This document shows, one piece after another, positions 12,401 through 24,400 of a DNA stretch of 64,000 bases. The notes beneath the pieces were generated by a model that made no database searches, was not told where the DNA came from, and saw only the letters and a list, made by a program, of their open reading frames with translations. This DNA comes from Panorpa germanica (lineage: Eukaryota; Arthropoda; Insecta; Mecoptera; Panorpidae), in the NCBI GenBank assembly GCA_963678705.1, contig OY783209.1, positions 9,610,001 to 9,674,000 of the forward strand, in the 5' to 3' direction. How positions within the stretch are numbered: the first letter of the stretch is position 1; each line of letters opens with the position of its first letter. The position numbers and the translations under genes are program-made.

Positions 12401-15400
12401 TTTGTATAGCTACCATAACCTAGAAAATATTACGTAAAAGGTAAACTCTGTTATGTTCTAGTTTTATTTAGGATTCCATTATTATTATTTTTAACACAGT
12501 AGTGACAATCCTCGAATGCCTAATAACATTAACAACAGATTCGCATAACATCGAAGTCATGTCCGACATTTGATATTGTTTAGTCTCAAGGAAGCACAAG
12601 CGTGTGTGGGCCGATATTTAGCGCGGCCACCGGTTTGATGCTATCATAAGGAAACCATGTGTACAATAAGATACCACTGTTATTGTTATTTACTTTACTT
12701 ACTCGCTCCAATAAGATATATAAGTTTCATGTTCGGTTCTTGTCGGAACACTGCAGCGATTAATTTGTGAAGGTATATTCCATCAATTAACATGAAGGTG
12801 AAGACGAAATTTGCGGCAAGGCGTTCGGAAAATGCTAATAGTTTACAGGGCCATTGATTTTGTGACATCACTGTTTCCGTATTTGATGTTAGCTCATCTA
12901 GAATAACCTGAAATTTGATATAGATTGTTAAGATTCAATATAAAAGGATTTGGGAGAGAGAGATACCACATTACTTAAGAGAAAAAAAACACAAAAAATT
13001 TAGATTTAGATTGGGAAACGAGGAGAAAGGAAACAGATACTGGGCAAATTGCGAGGAAAGAATGTGTAGAGTGTGCGGAACGGAGTTTGAAACACTGGAG
13101 CACATTAAGTTTTGTTGTCAGAAAAAAGTAATGAGCGAGAAGAATATTGTGTAGGGAAGCAGTGAAGGAAAGAGGTGGATGGCGGAAATAGAGAAAACGA
13201 ACGAGAAAAGAAAGTAACAAGAGGTGCGGAAGAATGTAGTGCCTAATGGCAAAAACATTACAATAAATAATAATCTCGTTACACGGTGGTTTCATGGGGA
13301 ACATGAAGAGAAGAAGAAGAAGCAGAAAGCACTTTTGGAAGTAGTAAAAGTCTAGAATAATTTAAGTTTAGTTTTAAGTTTGAATATAAGAATGAAATGT
13401 ATTCAGAAATATAATACTGTAGATTGTAAAGCCGAAAGGCACACAATTAATATATATAATAAAAATATAAAGAGTAATTGGCTTTAGCATTTTAGCGTAC
13501 TTGACAGGGCTGGTACTTATTTAAGTTTGACTGAGAATGGGATTGTGTCCTATGTCCTAATTTCTATAAAAGTGTACAATATATTGATAAAGTGGGTTAC
13601 TAGAACCTCAAATGTTCAATTATTTTTCAAAGACTCCTTATATGTTAAGAGATATTAACAATTAAAAAAGTCATTTTGTCTCTTTAATTATTAAAGGGAT
13701 TCAACGTTGTACACATTCCAAGTGTATGTGACATCACAATCCTTGTGTAAGTTTACCAACCTTACAGATCATAAATCACTGCTAGCTATATGTATTTATA
13801 TATCAAAATATCTAATATTATTTACAGCTATTTCAAGGAACAATAAAATTTCACTATTATGTCTGCCTTAGCAGGGTTAAATAAAATAAAACTTATTATT
13901 CTTTCATTTGACTTGATTATTTGACTACCAACAGCTACAGAACATTACCACAGCACTGGCCTACTCAACAAATAACTGACGTTAAAATGCATTTCACGTC
14001 ATACAAATATGGCCGACCATTTCTAGCGCTAAAACTACAATTCAAACTTTTAATTGCTATATCTCCGTCAACATTTAGATATTTAATAAAATAGACACGC
14101 CAATACACATTTATTTACATCAATTTCAATCAACAATTGAAATATCGACCACTAAAAAATGAGGACACAAGCCCATTGAAAACTACCGTTAGAATGGTAG
14201 TTGTACAAAATGGCAGCTATTAAAAGATGGCGGCATGTTACTGATATATTTATGGTATCTCCGTTTTGCAACTTAGAAAGTATTCATATCCCGATGAACA
14301 CAAAACATAGATATTACATCTAAATAATGAAATATTTAATCTAAAAACCTTAATTAATCTAAAATTTTAAGTGAAATTTTCTTTTAATTTATTTAACGTT
14401 GGCTTATTCCCGAAACTGAGTCATATCATCGGTAATATCATACTACGTTTTCAGTTTTTGCGTTCTCGGGGTCTCATATATGTGCACAACAAAGCTGCCT
14501 AATAAGTTTATGGTTATTTACGTGCATAATCAATTTAACTTGATAACCAAAAAAACCTAGAAAATATAACTCTCGACAACTGTGTCATCTTAAAATGTTT
14601 TAATCCTTAAAAATGTATTCTTAACACTTTCTATGAGTACGTTAATACGCAAAGAGGAAGATATATGTAAAAAAAGGTTGACCCCAGTAAACATTTGGTG
14701 AAGTGTTCCTTTTTGTGACGTTTCTATCACTATTTCACTTCAATTATAGTTCGCATCAACTTTATCTTCATTTGTATTCCGACAGGTGGAGTGGTTCCGC
14801 CATCTGTAGCCGATAAAACAGACATTTCATATGAACGATTAGAGAAACTGAACTATAAATGAACTCTTTCATGACAAAAAAATCATACGCATCTCTAATA
14901 TGATCTCAAAGTGACTCCAAAATGTTTACTGGGACAAAACGTTGTATATCAGGTAATATTATTTACGTAGCAGGTAACTTTGTTATCGTTTAGCGGGATT
15001 ATATTACATTATTCGTGTAATTACTGCTATATAGAAATAAAGTTTTTAATAAATAAAAAGAACAAATTGTAAACTAATGTTATTCAATCTTATCTGTAGT
15101 TTTTTGTCAAGTTTAACATGATGCAAGACGCCAGTTTTTACAGCAATACTTAGTTCAGATTGAGACTTGAGCAAGCTAACCCGTGATCCACATAATCTTA
15201 TAATAATCAAGATCATTTTCGAAAAATACATACAAGTTTTGATAGAACCTCTTATGACACAATTTTCCAGTCTGTGTTCATCAACGATCTTACTTTGGTA
15301 CTTCGAATGCGTCTTAAAGTTTTACGTTAAATGACTAAACAAATACAGTCCTTCTCATACTCACCACAGATTTAGTTATCAGCACCAAGCTGTTCCTGAT

Positions 15401-18400
15401 AACGATGGCGATCAACAGATTCCTATGTACGGCCACACGCATCACGCGCAATTTTCTGTAGTAGAAAAAGATAAAGATGGCCGGGACGCTGGCAGCGATG
15501 GATACAGACAGTGTGGTGATATGGAAGGTGTTCCTATCAAGAAGACGCGGCACTACGGAACATGTTGAGTAGTCTGTTTGAACGTCCCATGTTCCGTTAC
15601 GGAAGCATTGCTTGCTGCTGAAATCTGAAGAAGAAAAACGGCAATTATAGTAGCCCCATCAGACCCCTTAAGAAGGTAGCTTCCATAAAACAATCATAAA
15701 CACACAATGAAGATAAGACAGTCTGGATGCTTCTATTTCTATATTTTCACTGTAAAAATTAATTTTACTTATTTTTACCAGTATGATGATGTATGGAACA
15801 GAAATATGGGGGTGGAAGGAGCAAGAGAAGTTTGAAAGAATACAGGAGAGATACATTAAATGGATACTAGGGCTGGACAGGTGCACGCCAGGATACATGA
15901 TCATGGAGGAGATAAAAAGGGACAAGACAAGAATTAAAGCAGGTGAAAGAGCAATAAAATATGAGGAGAAAATGAGCAGTGCTGAAAGCAAAATTTTAAA
16001 GAAAATATGGGAGAAAAGAAGGGGGGTGGGCGAAAAAGAGAAAGGAGGCAGAGAGGAGAAGAGAAGGAGGCGCAAGTGTAAAGAGGAGCTAAGGAGAAGG
16101 GATAAGAAGATACAACAACAGGAAAGAATGGGAAAAATCGAGAAAAGCAATTACAATACAAGATATAAAAGGATTTGGGAAAGTAATATACCTCAGTTCA
16201 AGGTTTAGATTGGGAAATGAGGAGAAGGAAACAGATACTGGGAAAGTAGAGAGGAAAGAATGTGTAGAGTGTGCGGAACGGAGGACGAAACACTGGCGCA
16301 CATTAAGTTTGATTGTAAGGAAAAAGTAGGGAGTGAGATGAATATTGGGCAGCTCTTAAAAGGGGGCAATGAAAGGAACAGATGGATGGCTTAAATAATT
16401 AGAAGAAAGAAGGCTGAAGCTATTTAAATCCTTTTAAGGCAGAAGAATGTAATGCCGAAGGTGAAGGGAAGGGAGATAGAGAAAAAAACTAGGAAAGAGA
16501 AGGAATGGCAGAGTAGAAACAGGAGGGACAGTAGCAGGAGGAGCGAAGCAGTAGCAGTAGCAGTTTTGTTTTTATTTTTATAAGGAATTTTATATATTTA
16601 TTTTTTCGTTTGAAAAAAATGAGAATGTTTAGATTTAATAAGGATCAAAATTGAATTAAGCACAATGACATGTATATAACTGAGTTAAGCACAAGAATGT
16701 AGTGCCAAATGGCAAAAACATTAAAAATAAAATAATAATAATAATAATAATAATTTTACTTATGACAGATTGTAAGAATTTGATATTTTCCAGGGAATTC
16801 TTAATTATGATAGAGAGTTTAGATAGGATAAGACAATACCAATGAAAAGGAAAGAAGAGGAAAAAAAGAGATGAAAGATATACAAGAAGATACAAGGTCT
16901 ATAGATTGTGTAAAAGAACAGAGAAGCGTTGGAACATATGAGGAGAGAATGCGAATTTAGGAGACTATTTTGTAACTGCTTACAAAGGCCCATGTTCCCC
17001 AAAGCAACTTTTTTAAAGGCCTGTATTTACCAAACTAAGCTATGTAAGTTTACACAAATCTATCAGAAGACCTTAAATAAAGAGCAAAATGGATCCCATA
17101 CCTTGAAACTGGCATAAGTAGCCTAATGGCCTTGTGTCCTCATTTTTTAATGGTCGATTTTTCAATTGTTGATTGAAATTGATGTTAATAAATATGTATT
17201 AGCATGTCTATTTTATTAAATATCTAAAGGTTGACCGAGATATAGCAATTAAAAGTTTGAATTGTAGTTTTAGCGCCAGAAATAGTCGGCCATATTTGTA
17301 TGACGTGAAATGTATTTTAACGTCAGTTATTTGTTGAGTAGGTCAGTGCTGTGGTAATGTTTTGTAGCTGTTGGTAGTCAAATAATCAAGTCAAGTCAAA
17401 GAATAATAAGTTTTTACTTTATTTAATCCTGCTAAGGCAGACATAATATTGAAATTTTATTATTCTTTGAAATAGCTGTAAATAATATTTTGATATATAC
17501 GAGTAAATACATATAGCAGACAGTTATGAGCTGTAAGGTTTGTGATGTCACATGCATTTGGAATGTGTACAACGTTGAATCCCTTTAATAATTAAAGAGA
17601 CAAAATGACTTTTTTAATTGTTAATATCTCTTAATATATAAGGAGTTATTAAAAATAAGTGAATATTTGAGGTTCTAGTAACCCTCTTTATCAATATATA
17701 GTACACTTTTATAGAAATTAAGACATAGGACACAAGCCCATTTGTAAATTTTAGGGGTTTGAAAATTAGGTAAGCAGTTACAAAATATGTAGGTCACTTA
17801 GATTAGATAGTGATAAGAAGATAGGGGAATTGTTAGAATAATGCAAAGAAGGAAAGAGGTGTACGATACAGATACAAAGAAGAAAGAACGAGAAAGAATA
17901 AGAATAGGAGCGTTTAAAGGAAGCATACATGACAGAAAGAAAGGACAAGAATTAAAGAATGTAGAGATGACTTTAATTTAAGTTTAATTGAAGAAAGAGG
18001 CTAAATATAGATCAAAACAGTTTTAAGTTTGAATAAAGCGAAAAATGAAATGTTAATACTTACGGTGGCAACTGGGTAAGCGTCCAGAATATGCATGAGG
18101 AGAACAAACATGGTCAACAGTTTTTCCAGCAGATGCTGGTGGAAAACACGTCCATCCATCCCACGTAGCAGGACAATCACCTTCTAAAAGATACATTTAT
18201 AACCTCATTACATTAGTTCGTGTAAGTTATTTACAAATTGTTAATTATAAAGAGTCTCGAAAGCTAATTTAGACAATATATAGTTGCATCGTTACAAAAT
18301 AGGAGCAATGACGGTTACAAAAATTGACTAACCAAGTATTAGATAGTTTTAAAATGGTGCTCAATTAAAATTCACATAGGGATATAAATCATGGGAAAAT

Positions 18401-21400
18401 TGAACAAACCTATATTGTCAAAAGTATTAATCATTTCTTGGCAGCATTTCTCAGAGTCCTTACTGCACTGCAACCATTTCTCCGTCGTTTCCGGTGACAG
18501 GAACGACTCATTGATATCGGCAACAACAGTTTCATTATTAATGTCAAAAAGATACCACTGCTGAGTTTTATTTACCTATAAAGAACTGATTCAATATATC
18601 TGTTATTGTCCTTAGATATTTTTTTAAAACAATCAATTATTATCTTTTCTTTATTAAGATTATTTTATTTGAGATATGATTCATAACCTACAAAAAATGC
18701 TGGATATCTATGTCCTTCATTTGTTATTCCATTCGATGTGATATATGGACCAATTTTTGAATTAAAAGTAGTTGGAGGGTTGTAAATATAACAACCCATT
18801 GCTCCCCACCAGTTGAATATCTCCGGGGGAACAGCTGGAACATTTCGGTACTGACATAATTCCTGAAATATAAAACGAAATATTAATCTCCAACTTATTG
18901 AAGATAGTAAATATTTTTGGGGTTATGTATCTATACGTATAGTAAACCTTAATAATGTAGTGGAAGCATGTTCGTTGATTGAATTTGATTTGATGTTTTA
19001 CTGGGTTTTGACCAGTGACGTAGCTAGGTAACCAAAGGCCCCGGTGCAAAAAGAAACTGGGGCCCTACTAAACTGTTTAGGTTTTATCAAGTTAAAATAT
19101 AAATATATATATAAATACTATAAAGGTACAGAACTACTAGTTTATCATCAGCTCTTTATCGTGCACTACATGGCACAGCAAAACTACTTACTATGTGCAT
19201 GAGAGTCTTGTGTGATCTTTAGTGATCGCCTAGGTTCTACAGGTGAAGAGTTTAGAAACGTATACTAGGATTAATAATATTGGTATTAAGCAATAAAACA
19301 AAGTAAATCAAAAGGTTTATGCATGTATGTATGTAAACACTTTATTGTACATAAAACATTAATAGTATATTACACGCCGAGGGAAGAAAGTAGGACAGTT
19401 CAACCCGCGTGTAAAACTGACTCCGTTAAAATTGGAAAACACGCGGACTGGAATATCTTACTTTCTTCGCTGGCGTGTATACTATTTTTCAGCATATTTA
19501 TAACCGAAATTTTAAATTTCTGCCACTGTTTTGCGGGGAGGTTAATGCAGATGTCAAACTATTTCATTTATTTTCTCATAAGAATAAAAAGGCACTTTCG
19601 TACCGTAAAACGGAGTATAAATTTAAACTTTCGGTGCAGATAAGTATAAAACAATTATTATAAAACAACTAGCTGTCCCGGCCACGCGTTGCTGTGACTA
19701 ACGTTTTTGTCATATTACATTACATAGCGCCATCTATTGAATATTTACTCAATCTAGTCAACAGAATATTTACTCAATCTAGTCAACAGATGTCGCCAGA
19801 TGTCATCGTTTGGAGCTAACAGATAATTAATAGACAAATAATTTGTAATAAGATAATAATTGAGATGTAAGCTATCCTATCTTTCCAGTTGGATCAAACT
19901 GAACACGGTGTACAAATTTGATTAAAATCGATTAAGTAGTTTAGGAGTCCATCGCGGACACACAACGTGACACGTAATTTATATAATTAAGATTAATATA
20001 AAACAATTTATAACCTATTTTATTTACATTCCAAAGGTGGGAGAATTTTTAGCTGGTACAATACGAGGTTTGCTGGTCAGGGTCCGAGGGCCCCGGTGCC
20101 CAGCACCGACTGGCCCATACCTAGCTACGCCAGTGGTTTTGACAGCTTCATTTGCAAGCTGCAGTCTGCTTGTTTTTCAATATTATTGTTAACAGAAATA
20201 AAACTAATAGATGATAAATTATGATAATAGAATTTAAAAAAAACATTGATGATATTATTTCGACAGTATCAATACTAATATTGACCGAACACAGGTAGAA
20301 TTTAAGGCTACGTTATCGTTATCTGTTCTACGTAAACCAAAACCTTACTTTTCAGACTCGATGACACAAAGAGAGTACAATGTATCACGGTATTTAGTAT
20401 TAATTAAGGATGACGTCATCGTACAATCGAACATATTTTATCTATTTTTATTACATAGATAATCCCAATTTCCTGTAACTTGTTCATTAATTTGTAATTA
20501 GGTGTATTTGCTTGTATTGGGTTTCCGTATTTTTGCGCTGTTAGATATATCAGACGCAATAGAAGTTAAGAAACAAATTTAAACACTGAATACCATGGAA
20601 TACTATCAAGATTACTAAAAATTGCTGATAGCAATGAATTATATTATATTTTTAATAACTACGATATGTAAGATTACGAAATGGAAATATAGTATTTTGT
20701 TGTTCTTCTTTATATATTAAATACTTAATCTTTTAAACGAATAACAGCAGTGCCAAATATCAGAATGAAAATTCAACGATACGTGACATTGAATCGGGCG
20801 TTCCTAAAGGTAGTGTTCTCGGACCAGTACTATATTTATTATTTACTTCTGACCTTCCTACCATTTGTGAAACAACAGTAGCAACCTACGCTGATGATAC
20901 CGCAATTCTGACACTTCATGAAGACTCCGCCATTGCTTCCGCAAAACTGCAGAAACATCTACTACAGATTCAGAATTTGTTAAATGATTGGATGATTAAA
21001 GTAAACAAAACAAAATCAGTTCATGTAACTTTCACACTAAGGAAGAATTCTTGCCACCAGCCACACTAAATAATTTACAACTTCTACAGGCAGAGACAGT
21101 AAAATACTTAGGTATCCACTTCGACAGACGCCTAACATGGAGAACGCATATCTGGAAGAAACGGTTGCAGTTAGAAGGTAAAAGGAGAGATATGTACTGG
21201 CTCCTGGGCTGGAAGTCTCAGTTATCAACCAGCAATAAACTACTGTTATACAAGGTCATACTGAAGCAAATATGGAGATATGGTATAGAGTTATGGAGCA
21301 GTGCCAGCAATTCTAATACAGAAATCCTACAAAGGTTTCAAAACGTGCCGCGATTCGTTCCAAACTGGTTAACACATCGAGATGTTGGGGTTCCATACAT

Positions 21401-24400
21401 AAGAAGTGAAATTAAGGATATCAGCAAGAAGTACGCATAAAGATTAGAAGTTCATCCAAATGAATCAGCTGTACAACTTTTCCAGCATAAACCGGTTAGA
21501 CGACTGAAACGTAAAAATCCAATGGACCTACCAAATATGGTGTAGAATAGGTTCCAAATGTACTTAATCTTAATGTAATAGGTTAAGTCAAAGGGTGAAT
21601 CATCGATGGATGGCAAGCTCGCATGTCATATTTATATATATTCCCAAAATTTGATTAATGTTCTTCGAGGACAGATTGTAAATATGTATGTTATGTATGT
21701 TGTAAAATAAAAAAAAAAAGCAGTGCCAAATAATTTAGTAACTAAAGGGGGCTTTTGACCACCCGAGTGAACCGTCTGAGATCAGCTTAAGCAAGCGCCC
21801 ACCATTTAATACGTCTCTGGTTTGACCAAAACAATTCCTATATCAAGATTAAATTAAATTGCTATTGTTTTTAATGTTTATTATTCAATTATAAACGCAG
21901 TTATATATAAATTTTAATATAAATAAAAATATTGATTCTTTTCATTTATAACAATTGATAACATTACGTCAATTAGTAATCTGCTACGTCAATCAAATTC
22001 CATTGCGTCAAATCCTAACTCATAATTATTTTTCAATACTTATAATAACAAATTTTTCTTTATTTATTCTTATTCATAATTCTTTGTGTTATAGCATAGT
22101 TGTTAATAACAATAGACTGTTGAAGGAAATATGAGCGTATGCTTAGTCTGAACTGAAATCTTAGACAACTATTTTTTTGAATTTAATAAATAATTATCTA
22201 GCATTACACAACTCAGGAAAATAACTCAGTAACTTAAACAATGAAGCATTTTATTAAGTAGACAATTATTTATTTTGTTCCTAGAAAACACTTAAGGAAA
22301 GTTTACTAGAATATTTTAAAATAAATACTACTATCTTCATTTATTGTGAACATAAAACGTTTTGTGACGTTACTGTGACGTTCTGGTGACGTATTGACAA
22401 CGTTATATGTTGACTCGATTACTAGGTTATGTGTATTATTATTGCAAAATTGTTTTCTTTTATTAATTCAAGGTTATGTATCAGTAAGAGCCTGTTACTA
22501 AAATATGAAATATTATGCCTCTAAGATTTGTGCACTCCACCGTGATCCTCCTACTCATTGAGGGTTTATAATAATGTGCTTGTGTCCTATGTCTTAATTT
22601 CTAGAAAAGTGTACTATATATTGATAGTACTCCAATTATTTTTTAATAACTCCTTATATGTTAAGAGATATTAACAATTAAAAAAGTCACTTTGTCTCTT
22701 TAATTATTAAAAGGATTCAACGTTGTAGACATTCCAAGTGCATGTGACATCACAATCCTTGTGTAAGGTTACCAACCTTACAGATCATAAATCTCTGCTA
22801 TATGTATTTATATATCAAAATATCAAATATTATTTACAGCTATTTCAAGAAACAATCAAATTTCAATATTATGTCTGCCTTAGCAGAGTTAAATAAAATA
22901 AAAACTTATTATTCTTTGACTTGACTTGATTATTTGACTACCAACAGCTACAGAACATTACCACAGCACTGACCTACTCAACAAATAACTGACATTAAAA
23001 TGCATTTCACGTCATACAAATATGGCTGACCATTTCTAGCGCTAAAACCACAATTCAAACTTTAAATTGCTATATCTCCGTCAATATTTAGATATTTATT
23101 AAAATAGACACGCTAATACACATTTATTAACATCAATTTCAATCAACAATTGAAAAATCGACCACTAAAAAATGAGGACACAAGAACAGTAGAGTATAGG
23201 CATTACGTTTCAGATCTAGGCCATTGTGGTCCAAATATAGAGCGAAAAATGTTATTAAACCAATAACTCTTTCCTGAATCCAACAACTTAAGGAGATTGG
23301 ACTACATAACAGGCTGGAACAATCATTGCATAATTGTACCAAGCTAAAACAAAAGTGCAGCAGGTGCTCGTTAATGCGACACGCTCAAGTCCACGGCAGC
23401 GAAGAAAAAATGACGTTAGCTAGTCAACCATGTTTATAAATTTGTATCCCTTTAATTATTAAAAGACTATTTCAAACGCTAATAATTTCTGTAATATGTA
23501 GTTCCGTTTTATACAAATTAAGTCGTAGTTCACAAACTCATTTCATTCTCTAGCTCTTTACAAAATAGTCCAAAAGCCGGATGCACCTACTTGATTACTT
23601 AAGATTTACTTTTTCACGTGATTATCTGATGTGAATTATTTACACAATTAATCCACTTGATTGATTTTAAGAGTATTTATTATTGAATGCATATTATTGT
23701 TGCAGTACTACTAGTTTATAAAATGTTATACGTCTGTGTAAGTATACCTACGTACATCATAAACCACGAAAAGTTGTTATCAGCCACAGAGCAAATCATA
23801 AATACCACCACTCAATGAGCAAATGATTAGCGCTAAGTTTATGAATCAAAGAACGTGTTACTACTTGTCCCACCTCAATTGTTTTCATTTTCTGTTACAC
23901 AATTTGTATCTAATTTAGTTATAAATGCATCACAACGTGATTTGGGGGAAATAGACCCTTTAAAACATCAGATAATTTGAAGAAGTAATAATTAGACGCT
24001 TGTATTAAGATTACACGATTTGTATTAAGGTTCCACGGGGGTTCTACCACAAATATGATTGTATTGATTGTACAGGGTGTCCAGAAAGGGTATCGGGTAT
24101 TTGTTTTCGCGCCATATTCTAAACGGGGCGTCTAAAGGGTGCGGGGAGGGGTTCGTGGCGTCCGCCATTCTGTGGAGTTTTAGTCACGATGGAACAGTAC
24201 TCGGGGATGCATCGCGCATTTTGCGTACGAGCGTATTATCGTAATGGTGATTCAATAGTGACTGCTCATTCTGCGGTGTCCAGAAAGGGTATCGGGTATT
24301 TGTAAGTTCAATGAAACAAAAATTATTTGTATGCAATAAAAAAGTTTATTGTTTATTATTAGCATATGAATTGGAGAATTATTTGGAAAAGATGACGTTA

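Noticed and set aside
15668-16301. Several minus-strand open frames rich in S, F, L and P
   Set aside because: They arise from the purine-rich coding strand of the family L element. Long stretches lack stops only because of composition.
18762-19049. 95-residue minus-strand frame beginning MHRGLWLPS
   Set aside because: It runs from the hAT end through intron 1 into exon 2 in a frame other than the receptor's.
23139-23342. 67-residue minus-strand frame
   Set aside because: Spans the border of family A copy 6 into unique DNA, with no domain.
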